A stretch of 64,000 nt of DNA, taken from Phorcus lineatus. Taxonomy: Eukaryota; Mollusca; Gastropoda; Trochida; Trochidae. Made by a program: the position numbers and the translations under genes. Below the pieces are notes generated by a model. It did not search any database and was not told the DNA's origin. It saw nothing but the letters and a program-made list of their open reading frames with translations. The stretch spans positions 24,155,645 through 24,219,644 of the forward strand of contig OV121088.1 in the NCBI GenBank assembly GCA_921293015.1, read 5' to 3'. Below, piece by piece: positions 25,990 through 39,357 of the stretch (within the stretch, counting starts at the first letter, position 1; each line of letters starts with the position of its first letter).

Positions 25990-26303
25990 AGGTGAGGTGA
26001 GTTGGTGTTTAAAGCCGCTTTCAAGAGTATTTCACTTATATCGCGGCTGCTAGTATTTTTGCAGGGAGAAAGCCCACAACACCATTGTGGATATGCATTG
26101 CGGTGAAACCTGCGGGCATCGGCTGGAACTAGCGAACCATGGGTGGTACTGCGCTAAAATTCAGTGTAGCATTGCACCCAAACCTGACTGCGTATAGAAC
26201 AGTTCTCTACTGCAGACAAAGTTGCCGAGCCCCTGGCGGGATTCGAACCGGGGACCTCATGATCCGAAGCCGAACGCGCTAACCACTGCGCTATCCCGCC
26301 CCC
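25990..26303 (-). mobile_element. SINE family A, full length
   Basis: On the - strand it starts GGGGGCGGGATAGCGCAGTG (A box) with an exact B box GGTTCGAATCC and runs to the CACCAACTCACCTCACC tail. It sits in duplicate copy 1 only, so it inserted after the tandem duplication. No target duplication could be found. Confidence 0.92.
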
Positions 26304-26584
26304 TTTTTGTTTAGAACAAAACCAACTAAGGGAAAAGCTTCATTCAAGAACTGTAATCAGACCAGATTATTAGCACTCACCGATGGTAAAAGAATTGAAA
26401 AGAATCAAAAGATTGTCCCTAAAAATCATGGCACAAGACTTTTACAAATGTAGTCCTATGGTGAAACATGAACCGTGATTAATATCTTTCCAAGAAATCA
26501 CCAAACCAAAAAGAAATAAGTCAAGATATCGGTTGACAAGTGAACTAAAAAGGTATCCATCAACTTCTTCCACAAATCTAATTA

Positions 26585-26785
26585 ATTGTACAAGGATCTG
26601 ATTGTCAAAACTATTCTCCCTTGCAAACTATTTGCAATTTTGCCTTATCTTTTTGGAACACTTGACAATCATTCAATTGTGTACTTCCATTCTCTGGCAG
26701 TAAAGAATTTTGGTTTGGACAGAGAGTTCAGCAATCAATGCAAGCAAATTGTGTTAATTTCAATAGAAACTGTGCACTGAAGAGC
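26585..26785. other. Conserved island 5 between duplicate copies (partner 32897-33105)
   Basis: Both copies carry CTATTCTCCCTTGCAAAC, CACTTGACAATCATTCAAT and AATCAATGCAAGCAAATTGT almost unchanged. A short frame starting MYKDLIVK is open in both but is shifted in the second half of copy 2, so protein coding is unlikely. Confidence 0.5.
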
Positions 26786-29700
26786 ATTTAATAAGATGAA
26801 GTAGCATTTACTTTTTAAAACTTTCACTGTAATTAGATCTATTTTCTATGTGTTTTTATGTTTAGGCAGAATGTCAGTTTTGTAAAAACAGTTTGCTATT
26901 TAAAAATGGTCTTTAAACCACATGATATACATATGTTGTGATGTCATCTTAATCAGTAACATTTGGCATTGCAGGGACCTTGAAACAAGGCAATCATGAT
27001 GTTGTCACTTAATTAAATCGTTTTTAAAAAAACATGATTTGGGAATGCCAAGGGGTTGAACTCTGAAAGGGAGAAGGAAGGGAAATGGTCCTGAACAGAG
27101 GAACATGACTTTTCCCCTCACCAGTTGTTATAATTGTCATCATATAATTTCATTCAAATCACGACAATTGACTTGAATAATACATACGACAGTCGGTGCA
27201 CCCTTTTAAAGTTATTTGGTTGTTCTTCTTTGGGCAAATCCAGACATCTTCTATGGTTAGAGAACATCTTGGATAAAACAAATTAACTCGTCAAGTTGCA
27301 TCAATAAGCTCCTTTTTCTCAATGAGACTAAATTCTAGCTCTTTTGTTTTTTCAAAAAGTATGCTTTAATACTTACTCATATTGTCTATGCTAGCACATG
27401 CCAAGGTACTCATCAAGCATATCAAAAAGTACAAGCAGTGTGAAAGACCCCTGAAACGGTGCTGAAGTTATCGATCTGTTATTCATGAATGCAGATGGTT
27501 TCTCCCTCCCTCCTAAATACTTCATCAATCTTCAATAAACTTCAAATTAGTGAACAGAGACATTGCAAAAGAGTCTGTGGTGTCACATTTCCATATTTCA
27601 CCATGTATTTTCTGTCTGCGGTGTATCAAGTCAACAAATCAAGTGACAGCCACAACCTTAAAACCCTGCAATTCTCAGCAAGTGAAAGACATGAAACTCG
27701 ATTAAGGAAAACTTGCCCTCACAGTCTTGTCAATAACCATAAAGAATAAATCATTCTTATGAGATGCTAATGTCATCTGAATGAAGGTTCTATAATCCAA
27801 AATCAAGAATGGTCTGCAAGCGTTCAGAATCATGAAATAAAATAATGTAATAAAAGCCCATGTCTGCAAACATTTGTCAAATCATTGAATTTTATCTATT
27901 TTCAGACATCTTTGACAATTTCAATTTACAATGATGTACATTGTTTATGTAAAAATGTATATATTTAACAATATATATGAGTATTTGATTGATATGAGAA
28001 TACAAAATTTGAAAAAGCTAGTTTCTTCAAAAGACCAAAGAACGAGGATTCATTAAAATATTCTGAGCGAGAGAGTATAATTGAATAATGTACTCTAAAT
28101 AGACAGTACGGTTGAATCAATTAAATCAAAAGCACAGTCATCAGAATCTGAAGTCAATTTCATGATTTTTAAAGGAAGCTCACACAAAACTATACCATAT
28201 TTATTCTGTTACTTTTGTTCTCTATCCAAAGCCATGTTTTTTTTCCGACCTAGGCTCAATCAATATAGGTGCATGATCAATTGGATCATCGATCCCTTTT
28301 CCTTTTATAGATTGATCAATCAACAATTAATGCTTCTGAAAAACAACTCTACAACATATATAAATTCCTAGATGATACATGACCAAATAGGTAAAAAAAA
28401 ATCAGAAAATATTTCAATCTGTTGATTAAACATCTTGAAATACAAATATAAAGTTTTTTTATATTTTATTAAGAAATATTCCATTAATCATTATAATATT
28501 TGTACATGTAATATCATTTTTCTAGAATTATATCCCACCACAGACAAAATATAAACTATAACGGAAACATCCATTTGGCTACACAAGAAAAATATGCATG
28601 TACAATTCAACATGTTGAAATTATACAATAAATCAATATAAATAATTAAATAGTGTCTTTCAAGTAATAAGGATATATATTCCAACATGTTTGAAATTAT
28701 GTATTATATACATTCTATCGGTCACTAAAATTTCTTGGCTAAAACATGTACACTATGTCTATTAAAATTCTATTTCAAAAATCAAAAATAATTTGGTAAG
28801 TATAAATTATTCCAAGACATATGTGTTCTAAAATACACAAAATGTAAATCTCAACCACCATTTCCATTTATAAAACTTCCTTGGCTACACAGGAAGAAAT
28901 ATGCATGTATGATTTGACATCTTCGGCGACCTGCAATTAGGAAATAGTCTCGGTGACCCTGAGTGTAACGGAAAGTGTGACATTTGAAGGTTATTCCTGT
29001 TTTCATCACAGAAGAGTCAAGACAAACTTGTATCTGTTACATGATTCATTATCTTGATAGAAAGTATCGGAGACACGTAAGTTTCCCGCTCTCCAAGACA
29101 GAAATATCTATAGGGTAAGGGTTGAAGATATCAAATGACTTGATAGCTAATCACTCACTTAGCTTCAGTAATTACAATCATGCAAGTCTTTGAAGTGAAC
29201 AATATTTTCTGTATTTCTTTCATGCATTTGAATGTAAAAATAAAGTATCTGTTTGTAAATGATTATATTTGGTCTATAATGATATTGCCTATACTGGTAG
29301 CGGATATGTATAACAGTAAATCTATTGGTGGTAAGGGTGACTTAGATGATGAAAATTATTAGATTTTCTTACAAAATGCTAAAACTGGATGAATTGAAAT
29401 TTATAGAAGGATGAGATATGTAAATGGTATTCATATAAGATAAGGAGCTGGAAATCACGTTCTTTGAGTCTATAAGTAAAGAAATAGTTGTCAAGAAGTC
29501 TTGCATCTCTTATGTGTTCCACTTTTGCTTCCCCTTCAGAAACTGTTGACCATTCACATTATGGACTAGCCTCATAGGCTCTGTAGCTCATCAGATCTTT
29601 ATATAAATATGGTTGAGGATCGAAAGATAGAAAACAGACAATATAGTCACTGGCACTAATTTTGATGAAGTATAATGAATTTACTGTTGATACCACACAT

Positions 29701-30004
29701 TGGCACAGAATGAGTTCAGTGTGCCATAGGACACATTGGCCAAGAAGCTTGTGCACAGAATAAGTTCAAAATATGATAACAAGGCCAAGAACTATACAGA
29801 CAAATTGTAGGAAAAAAATGGAAATCATGAAGTGCCATTCAAGTTCCTCAAACTAAAAGATATTTTTTAAAAACAGATGTCATTCATTGAAATAAATTTT
29901 TCAGTAATGGTTAAATATCTGGACTGTTGATGGATAAGGAAGCCAGAGGCTGATAACAATAAAGTTTACGGTTCGGCTCTAGTGTAATCAGCCAAGACAT
30001 CAAA

Positions 30005-30165
30005 TGTTCCAGACAGTTAAATGAGGAAGTTGCCATTAAACTCTCAGTAAAACACAGATCTCCTATTAACTTATTGATAGTTGTCTCCAAGACATGAAAT
30101 CTCCATTTGTTTCCTGTCACTGTTCCACTTGTTAGATATTGTTTTCAGGTTTCCTGGTTCTGAAA
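30005..30165. other. Conserved island 3 (partner 21830-21985)
   Basis: About 155 bases around AGGAAGTTGCCATTAAACTC and TTTGTTTCCTGTCACTGTTC are nearly identical in both duplicate copies. A - strand frame open here is interrupted by a stop in the other copy, so this is conserved non-coding DNA. Confidence 0.5.
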
Positions 30166-32474
30166 GTTATGGTATATGATTGACAACCATAGAAATTATG
30201 GTGAATTAAGAAATTAACCTGACAACCATAGAAGGTGTCAAATATGCAGGAGTAGGAACATTTAAAAGCTGTCAACTTTGAAACCTACAGATGCAAATCT
30301 TGTTTTTTCTGGACGTTTTCTTGGTTTCTTAATACAAAAATCTTAGGTGACCTTATTTCACTTACGTATAGCCCTGTTGCATTATTTCAAGATTGGAATA
30401 CAGTAGACTGATGTATTTGATTCTATGGGCCAATGTAAATCCCCTGAAATCATGGGTTATTTTTAAAATTCATTAAGGTTGTTCTTGTATGATTCCTGGT
30501 TTATTGATTATACATATATGGATAAAGACGGGCCTTCTTTTGCTTATCAAATGCAAGCTCTCATTTCTGTAATTTTGACACATGATAAAAGGTTTCTCAG
30601 TATAATTCATCACCTACTTTTATTTGGACTTACCTGAACAGGATGACCAAGTTGTGTCCTGTGGGAACACATTTCTAGGGCATATGCATTCTGTGCAGTC
30701 AACAAACTGGCATTTTATATGTTGATATGATGATGGAATACTAATACTAAAAAATACTAAATGATTTAAAACTATTGCAAAGAGATATGACCTTGTGGTA
30801 ATGATGTACTTACAACGTTATCCAGCAAGTGATGATACTTCCATAAAACGATAGATTTTTTAATTGTTCTGATTTTATTTGACCTCTATAAAACTGCCTA
30901 AATACCTTAACAATAAGCAGCAAATTCAATCCCTAACAAACAGCAAATCGATCAATTGATCATCTTTTATATTTCAACCTCACAAAATGTATAATCATTT
31001 CCACAGCAACACATGTTCTCTGTCTTATTTTCTCCTCCTAAATCTCTCCAAATGTTTATCCAAAATGATGTTGCATTTCTTTATTCCTCAGAATAACAAT
31101 CACGATTCTTGGTTTTTTTCTCCAAGAGAACAACAGTTTTATCTTAGTTCTTCCAAGAATATCAATTCATCACAGAGACAACTGTCACTGCCCATGTTTT
31201 GTGTTTTGTGTTTAAGGTTTGAAGTGAATTGATAACATTCCATTCTATTTGTCTTGTCATACATTCAAGCATGCAAAGAAACTGTTTTACAACAATTTAA
31301 ACTGTAATGGAAAACATAGCGAGAATCAAAGGAGTTTTTTTGTACTAAAAAATGGAAGGAGAGGATTTTGATGTTTTGTAAAAGTTTGTTTTGTTAAAGA
31401 TCAAGCATTGAATGATAAGTTTTTTTCTTTCTAAGTATGTTTTAATTTTCAGAATCTTTTAATCATTTTTCACTTATGGATGAAGTTTTTTTTTAAATGA
31501 ACATGCAAAACCACTATAGGTAATCAGAATTCACCAAAGTCTATTTATATGCATCATTTACAAAATATTTCCTTAAAATGAGAAATTTCTTATAAGTGTG
31601 CTTTTTCTCTTGATTTTATCTGGTGTACATAACCAGTGCCATATTTTTAATTTGTGCATATAATCCTGAATAAGATAGTACCTTTTCTAAGCACAAGTTA
31701 AAAAATATCTTTGTGACCCCATATGATACCATTTATTACCATGTCATGTCAAGCTGAAGAAGTTTTCTGTCTTTGTCCCATATAACTAACATACCTGAGA
31801 CCCTCAAGTAGACCAATTAGGAAATACTTGATTAATAACATCAAGATATTGTCTAGATATTCTTAACAATATGGATTCCCGTAAGTATGATTTCTGATTC
31901 AAAAGGAAAATAAAAAGAAAGTTCTTCATAGATACAAATAGGCCAAATACTCTCATGGCAGTGTGTAGATCAAGAAAGGGTAAAGAGCTGATTCAACATT
32001 TTAATCATAATGTCCAGTAAGTAGAAAAAACACAAGAAAACATCTGAATGTCATACTGAACAAAGTATGAATAATGGTGATAACAATAATGAAGGCACTG
32101 ACATCAACTTGATATCATAAGGGGGCACAACATATATATATATCAGTGTGTTACATTACTGCAAACTTTCAGAATGACAGCTTTGGGAAGTATCTATTTC
32201 AAAATGCATTTAAAGTGCTGATCAATTACTCATTGACAAAAATGAATTTTTAAAAATGTCCAGTATTTATATACAACATTGGAGAGGATCCTTATATAAT
32301 TTTTACCTTCAGAAATATGGCCACTTTTGAACATGTTCTTTAGAGAAAAAGCCAACTAAGGGAAAAAATCATGTAATCAAACCAGATTATGAGCACTCAC
32401 TGAAAAGAATTAAAAGATTGACCCTAAAAAGTCATGGCACAAGACTTTTACAAATGTAGTCCTATGGTGAAACT

Positions 32475-32792
32475 TTACAAAAATTTTAAAAGAAAATTAC
32501 TACTTATGATCCACCTTTATGTTATTTTGTTTCTCCATACAAAATTGTTTCAAAATCAGATGATTGGTTAAAAAGTTATGAACTGGACAGAACTTGCCCC
32601 AAATCCCTTAATTTTATGAAGAAATTCTCAAAATAGTTAATGACACATCATGACATATTTCTGAATTTCGATGACAAATTTGAAACGAAATGTTTGATTA
32701 GTTACAAAGTTACGAGCTGGACACAATGTGTAAGGGATGGACAGACAGAGCCCATTTTGAAACCCCCCTGCAAATTTGTTGTTACAGGGGAT
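32475..32792. mobile_element. Dispersed repeat inserted in duplicate copy 2
   Basis: Collinearity with copy 1 breaks at CCTATGGTGAAAC and resumes at ATAAGCCAAGATATCGG. The intervening 310 bases contain GTTACGAGCTGGACACAA, GGATGGACAGACAG and ACAGGGGATAATAA, phrases I associate with common dispersed repeats in mollusc genomes. No inverted ends are clear. Confidence 0.55.
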
Positions 32793-34140
32793 AATAAGCC
32801 AAGATATCGGTTGACATCCTTTGCAAAGTCAAGTGAAATAAAAAGGGATTTTCATTATCTTGTAGTTCCATCAACTTCTTCCACAAATCTGATTAATTGT
32901 ACAAGGATCTGATTGTCAAAACTATTCTCCCTTGCAAACTATTTGCAATTTTGCCCTATCTTTTTGGAACACTTGACAATCATTCAATTGTGTACGACGT
33001 GTCTTCCATTCACTGTTGTAAAGTATTTTGGTCTGGACAAAGATTTCAGCAATCAATGCAAGCAAATTGTGTTAATTTCATTAGAAACTGTGCACTGAAG
33101 AGCTTTTTAATAATATGAAGTAGCATTTACTTTTTTAAAACTTTCACTGTGGTTAGATCAATTTTTGTGTGTATTTTTATGTTTTGAAAGGCAGAAGATC
33201 AGTTTTGTGAATGACTTTTATAGGGCAGTTTGCTATTTTAAAATGGTCTCTGTACTGCATGGTATATATACTTGGATATCATCTGAATCCATGATTTCTA
33301 ACACTCTTTAGCTCATCTTCTTTATGTCCTTTGATATGAAATATATCAACAAGAATTTTTTTAAATTACAAATATTAAAGGCTTTGTTCTTTTATCAAAC
33401 ATCATTGATATATTTGATATCTGAAGACACATGCAAAGATGAGATTCTATTTATCATTCAAAATCTTTTTTTATTTATTTACATAACGCAACCTCGAACA
33501 CAGTACTACCCAATGCCTTGATGCCATCAGTAGCATTGTGACGTCAGGTTTAGGACATCAAAGTACTGTTTCATTTATTTATGATGTATAACAATTGTGA
33601 TGTTATGTACTTTACAAACTACTGTCAAAATGATGTCTCCTAGAAGCTATCGCTTGATGACCCAATAGCATTATCTCCTGTTGAATACATTTTTGATGAT
33701 AAAATATTTTCCTTTCCTTTTAATAAATAAGTTTATCAAACATGCCCATAATCAAACTAGAGGCTAAAGACCAATCTAGCCAAAGTTTGGCATTGTGATT
33801 AGAACCATGTAAACCAGGCAATTATAATATCAATAGTTAAATCTTTAAACAATTAAAACATGATATGGGAATGCAAAGAAGATGAGCAAAGGAACATGGC
33901 CAAAATTGAGTTAATCTTCTCCCTCAATAGTGGATCATCAACAGTCATTGGTATAATAATGTCACCATATAACTTCATTCAAATCATAGCACAATTCAAT
34001 CATGATTATTTGAACATGACAACAGTCGAAGCACCCTTTTATGGTCATTGGATGATTTCCTTTTGGCAAAACCAGACATCTCCCATTGTGAACTAACCGC
34101 TTGAGTCATTAACGTCCTTGTTCTCAATAAAAAATATATT

Positions 34141-34759
34141 TCTTTCTCATAATAACAATTTTTGTAATATATATTTCAATAATCTTCTTACCTCACAATG
34201 GAAATATCTCTCTATCTCTTCTTAAACTGCATACCCACAAATATGTATCCAATATTTGATCAAACTGTGGAAAAGAAGATAAGGCTCTTGTATAAAAGAT
34301 ATTGGTTTTGGCATTCAAAGCTTAAATTCAATCCATCCATTGATTTTTGACAACAATGATCAAACATATAAAAACTTACACTAAATGCCAACGGAACAAT
34401 CATCTTATAGCAGGAAATAGCAAATGCTGCTAATTTTCTATTTGTCATCTCTAAAACGATCATAAAGGAATCCTTCTTATGCACTAAAATGTTATGAATC
34501 AGCTTTGATGTTTGAAGATTCTTTCAAATCTAAATGATTGTTGCTTTCCATTAAGCGAGCTCCCCAAAATGACATTCATTTCATCCCGTACATTATCAGT
34601 GGATGTTTTCATGTACGGGCCTGTCAGGAACAAGAAATCTATCTAATGGATGTGCAACAGAGATCAGAATGTTTTGTCCAGATTCAATCCTGTAGGTTTT
34701 TCTCTTGACAGGCAAAAAAAGAAGAAGTTGAACATTTAATAATGATGATGTTAATGTTT
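34141..34759. other. Unassigned DNA after the duplication
   Basis: No gene or repeat is recognised. Confidence 0.35.
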
Positions 34760-34763
34760 TTAA

Positions 34764-35230
34764 AGGGCCACAGAGTATGTTGTTGGACTCAATTATGCCA
34801 AACTTTATAAATGGTGTTATTTTATTGAGAAGTGGTGGTTGATAAAAAAAGTAGCATCTTAGTGCTTATTAGTTCAGTATAGGGAAAACAGGTAAAAGTC
34901 TCGATTTGCGATTGAAAACTAGACATTGACGCACATCAATGACTCAAACGTAATTTTGGAACCTTATTTACAGCAGACACAAAAATAATTATGGATTGGT
35001 AGTATTAATTAGGACTTTTAACTAATATACATGTAAAATGTACGCAGAATTTGATGTCCTGACATTTATATGGCTGTTATTATCATTGAAGTCATAAAAA
35101 TAGCACAATATTGGAATTTGGTAGATAAAGGAACGAGTTAGGTAAATGATTTGAACTAAATTAAGGACATATGGTAATTTGGATCTTATTTAAGGAACAT
35201 AAAAAATCCTAAAACATACTCTGTGTCACT
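34764..35230. mobile_element. TTAA-flanked MITE, copy 1 (467 bp)
   Basis: The ends AGGGCCACAGAGTATG and CATACTCTGTGTCACT are inverted repeats of each other (14 of 16), and TTAA lies directly outside both (34760-34763 and 35231-35234). A TTAA target duplication is the hallmark of the piggyBac superfamily. There is no coding capacity, so it would be a non-autonomous derivative. A second copy in inverse orientation lies at 57250-57696. Confidence 0.82.
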
Positions 35231-35239
35231 TTAAGCTCT

Positions 35240-35750
35240 GTTATTTTTATTACTTCTTGAATTGAAATTCATCTGTTCTTGGTGTCAGTTAATAAAAAAA
35301 AAAAACACCTCTGGGCAGCATAGGTGGTATTTGGCGCTATATCAAACATTACCACATATGTAATTTGTAATATGTGTGTGTTACAAATCCAGAGTAAGGA
35401 CAGCAGAAATTCTTATTCCTGAAGCCATTCTGAGGTTGCAGGAAAAATATAAATTTAAAAAACCCTTGAGATTTCCTAAATTAACCTAATACTTATTGAG
35501 GGTTAATTTTAGTTGTTACATAGTCTGTAATTTACTGGGCTATAAATTGGCACAAATGTAGCCAAAAATATATCTAGTATTAGAAACATCCATCATAATC
35601 AAATATAATGTTATACAATATTTTGGCCTATTTTTTACATCATGCTAAGAAAAAAAAAACTTTATTCCTTTCTTTAATGCAATATCTATCTGCTGATGAA
35701 CGTCTTATGGGCCAGCAAATTCTTACTCCATAAACTGTCTCCCAGTCTTT
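35240..35750. other. Unassigned AT-rich DNA
   Basis: No gene or repeat recognised apart from an A run near 35290. Confidence 0.35.
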
Positions 35751-35754
35751 TTGC

Positions 35755-35955
35755 ATGAATTAATGCATGCACGTCTGTCCGTCTCTCTGCATGCATGTTT
35801 GTTCATCTGTATTCATGATTGTCAATCTCTCTGTATGCACGTCTGTCCATCTCTCTGTATGCATGTCGGTCCATCTCTCTGTATGTGTGTTGTTCTGTTG
35901 ATCTGTAAGTAATGTCTGTCTGTCTGTCTGTATTTATGTCTGTCTGTTCAATAGT
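35755..35955. repeat. Degenerate CTGT/CATG-type satellite
   Basis: Variants of CATGTCTGTCCATCTCTCTG follow one another with a period of about 34-36 bases, ending in a pure run of TCTG near 35918-35930. Confidence 0.7.
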
Positions 35956-36174
35956 GTTTCAGGCTTTCTTCCTTGAATAAAGCAGACAGTAAAACGTCAG
36001 TGAATTATTCTTGAAACCAACTTGACAAACTGAATTACCTCAGGGAGCAAGTGGTTAATTAAAAAAAAAAGCAATTAATTCTCTGAATATACTAATTTAG
36101 TTCAATCTCTTAAATGTTATGTTTGGTTAATAAACTTCAAGCTTCCAGATTAACTTTAAATTTATTTCCTTTCA

Positions 36175-36330
36175 CCCTGGCCAAAGGCATAAAGTAAAAA
36201 TGTCTGACAACTAAAGACATAAAAGTAAAACCTTCACCAACCAAAGACTTCATTTAAGTGAATATTCCACACTTCCCAAAGACATAAAAGTAAAAATGTT
36301 GGTCTCAACCGAAAAGATAAAAGCGAAACA
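36175..36330. repeat. Irregular repeat of CAAAGACATAAAAGTAAAA
   Basis: Four spaced variants of this phrase occur at about 36183, 36215, 36279 and 36311. Spacing is irregular, so this may be a decayed minisatellite. Confidence 0.45.
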
Positions 36331-38195
36331 TTCTAAGACTCTTCTTTGTCAAGATATGCCAACTGTGTCTGACCTTTCGCTGCAAGGGATGATTAAAAAT
36401 GGATAGGTGTTATTCCAAACATTGCCTTTGAAAACACTTTGGAGTCGAATGAGGCAAGGGAGAGCATATTGAAGGGTCCGACAGTTGAAACAGCCTAAAG
36501 AAAGACATTACATGACTACGCAAGGTATACAGAGTTCTTTCCAATTACACATGCAAACACTCCAGCAAAATGTCTTCAGGCTAATTCTAAACAAGAAAAC
36601 CAAACCTGGGTCACACTGGTCAATTCTATCACTAACAGTCGGTTTCCTTCGATCAAATTTAATCTTTAAGAACAGCTTGAAAGTGTGTTCACAGATCAAA
36701 CAGAATAAAGTGTTTCTTATCCTTTTTTGTCCATTGAAAAATTATTCAGATCTTACGTGATAAAAAAGCTTTTAACCGATGCATTTTCTTTTATTAATCA
36801 GTTTAGAAAATATTTCTCAGTCCTCTGGTGTGATGTTAAGTTGTGAATATCACTAAAACCAATGATTGATAAGTATAAAATACAATATTAAATAATACTA
36901 AATGATAATATAACTTATTGCTCTTAAACATCAATACTGTAAAAACCAAACAGTGTAAAGTAATGCTAAAAGTCTGGCGAATCCAGGACAGGGGTTCAAG
37001 GCAATTTCTTTGGTATTATTTTTAATTCCTTTTTCAAAATTACCCACAAAAGGGTAAACATCAAGGGTAACCCGCCTGAACCCTTTTCAATAAGTGAACC
37101 CCCATTTCAAAGTACCTGCATTAGAAAAAAACTCACTTTACTTTAAATAAAGTTACTAACAAGGTGTAAGAAAAAGAAAGAATTGAATTTCTCCAAACCT
37201 GCAGAGTAATAGATGACCAATTCAAACATCACACAAACATAAATATAAAATGGAAAGTCACACTCTGAAGTTCTTCACATTATTGCATTCGCATATAAAG
37301 CTTTTATTGAAGCATTATTCAGCATTATTCATCCACAGGGGAAGCATGCACTCACTGACAAGTGCTCTTCATCCACAGAACACTAGCTGTCTTCATGTGG
37401 TACGTTAGTGGGCTGCTGTTACCATAAGTTATCATCAGTTCTCTCCCTTCTTTCTCCACTTGCACTAGCAATAATCAGCATTCTTACCTCTTTTTGATAT
37501 CTTTTAAGAATATATCCTACTTAAGAAATGTGGTGTAAAACTATGATTGTGTTTTTTAAATGAAATATTATTATTTCAGTTAAAATATAGAAAAATATGG
37601 TTTTTAAAATGTATAATTGAATTTCAATGATGGAACCTTGAAATATATGATTACAAAAGAGAACCATATTATTCACATGTTTTATATTTTGAATACATGA
37701 CAATTAACTAAGCTATGCTCTTTTGTTTGATAACATATACAAACTTATACCAAAATTTACTTGGTATCTTAAGATTTATCATATTTTAAAGTAAAAGTTT
37801 GCTCTACTAAAGTCAGACCCAAAATCAAATATATATACTCCCAAACGAGTTGAGAATAGAAAGAAAATGTGACCTTAAAAGTGACATCAAATGATACAGA
37901 GAAAACAATTAACAAAGAACCATTAAGCAGCTAAGCTGTTTTATAATATTAACATGTTTATATCATACTTATGAAGTTAAGAGAAAGAATTATAATTAAA
38001 CATTCTGACAGAATTATTGTTATGAAATTTCATATCAATCATAAAGATGTTACCTACATTAAAGGCTCCAATTATATACAGAATTGTGGATAGGACTACT
38101 GGTGACCCTCTTGTGACAAAAAAGAGGCAGTTAATTGCATACGCTGAAGTAATTCTAAAGAGAAAATAGCAACCATAATAGCAACTTTAAACTGT
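36331..38195. other. Unassigned DNA
   Basis: No supported gene; only short frames without domain similarity. Confidence 0.35.
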
Positions 38196-38290
38196 ATGCA
38201 GAGAGTATGCCAGACACAACACTTTTTTTGCATTGCTGTGAAACCTTTGAGCACCGGATGGAAGTTGGTTTGTACATATTGCAATGAGTG
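38196..38290 (-). mobile_element. Decayed SINE family A fragment
   Basis: The phrase GCATTGCTGTGAAACCTTTG followed by AGCACCGGATGGAAGTTGG matches the family body (GCATTGCGGTGAAACCTGCG, AGCATCGGCTGGAACTAG), with many changes elsewhere. Confidence 0.5.
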
Positions 38291-38356
38291 ACTTTAAGTG
38301 CAGCACTGGATAACAAAATATCTCTATATATTGCAATTGCACTTCTTATTTTTATG

Positions 38357-38446
38357 ATGACTTTTATGAAACGAGTGTGAATTTTTGCATTATCCGTGCG
38401 AGAGAGAGGGTCATAAGCAAATTTGCACGAGTTTCGTAAAAGTCAT
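38357..38446. repeat. Inverted-repeat hairpin with 28-base arms
   Basis: Arms 38357-38384 and 38419-38446 pair at about 23 of 28 positions (ATGACTTTTA at the outer end), with a 34-base loop. It may be a small MITE or the end of a larger element that includes the CpG-rich stretch to 38640, where TGACGTCA occurs at 38556. Confidence 0.65.
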
Positions 38447-39041
38447 ATGAAACAATTCCGAAGGTTATAATTTCTTTATTACTAATTCTATTTAATTTCA
38501 AATGCATGGAAATATTCAGAAAACGGCCTCCTGCCATTGCGACGGCCCGCTACAGTGACGTCATCAAAATGGGTTTATGACGCCAACGACGACTAAATAC
38601 GGTCACTCGCACTGAAACAATCGTTGCTAGGCAAAAGTGATATGTGCACATGTGCTCATATTGAAAATATGTCACCGCTTATGATTAACCATATGGGTAT
38701 AATAAGTACATATATCACATGCATATATCACATTTGGAAAGCTGGTTGTTGTTTGGATATTTTCATGCAGTTGGTAAAAAATGAAATATGTAATAAAGAA
38801 ATAAATGCACTCGGCAGTAAGCCATATGGATTTACAAAAAGTGATCTTGCTCAGGTAACTAAAAAACACTTTTTCATTAAAGTCATGAGACACACTTCCT
38901 TGTGTAATAATCTCTATTAACTATTCCAACAATGGAATATGATCGTTTTAAGATTAAAATATTTAAGTAAAAATGGAGAGAGAATGCAAAGTATAAGAAG
39001 AATAGCTTTCACTGTCTGGAAAAAATAATTCACCTCCGTGA

Positions 39042-39357
39042 GGTGAAGTGAGTTGGTGTTTAACGCTGCTTTCAAGATTATTTCACTTATATCGCGGCTG
39101 CTAGTATTATTGCAGGGGGAAAGCCCGCAACACCATTGTGGCTATGCATTGTGGTGAAACCTGTGAGCATCGGCTGGAGCTAGCGAACCATGGGTGATAC
39201 TGCGCTGAAATTCAGCGTAGCATTGCAACCAAACCCGACTGCGTGTAGAACAGTTCTCTACTGCAGACAAAGTTGCCGAGCCCATGGCGGGATGCGAACC
39301 ACGGACCTCTTAATCCGAACGCGCTAACCACTGCGCTATCCCGCCCCCCCCCCCCCC
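39042..39357 (-). mobile_element. SINE family A, full length with target-site duplication
   Basis: It is flanked by ATTCACCTCCGTGA (39028-39041) and ATTTACCTCCGTGA (39358-39371), a 14-base direct repeat with one change, which shows retrotransposition. On the - strand the head starts with a long G run. The B box region reads GGTTCGCATCC (one change), and the head has lost about ten bases next to the anticodon arm. The body is complete. Confidence 0.93.

Larger units (their letters stand above)
19330..27335. repeat. Tandem duplication, copy 1 (about 8.0 kb)
   Basis: This interval is collinear with 27424-34140. Matching landmarks in order: AAGTACAAGCAGTGTGAAAG (19334/27426), GGCTCAATCAATAGGTGCAT (20212/28253), GACATCTTCCGCGACCTGC (20798/28916), CATTAAACTCTCAGTAAAAC (21852/30034), GATAACATTCCATTCTATTT (22509/31231), AGATATTGTCTAGATGTTC (25599/31844), GGATCTGATTGTCAAAACTA (26594/32905), GACAGTCGGTGCACCCTTTT (27189/34019). 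Differences are several insertions or deletions, the largest being 22600-25515, present here only. A SINE at 25990-26303 is also specific to this copy. No conserved protein is evident. Confidence 0.9.
27424..34140. repeat. Tandem duplication, copy 2 (about 6.7 kb)
   Basis: This is a head-to-tail copy of 19330-27335. It lacks the THAP-bearing segment and the SINE of copy 1, having only about 460 unrelated bases at 31320-31778. It has gained or kept extra DNA at 30170-30930, 32475-32792 and 33310-33780. Background divergence is high, with many small indels, but five islands remain much more similar than the rest, which suggests an old duplication with local constraint or gene conversion. Confidence 0.9.
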
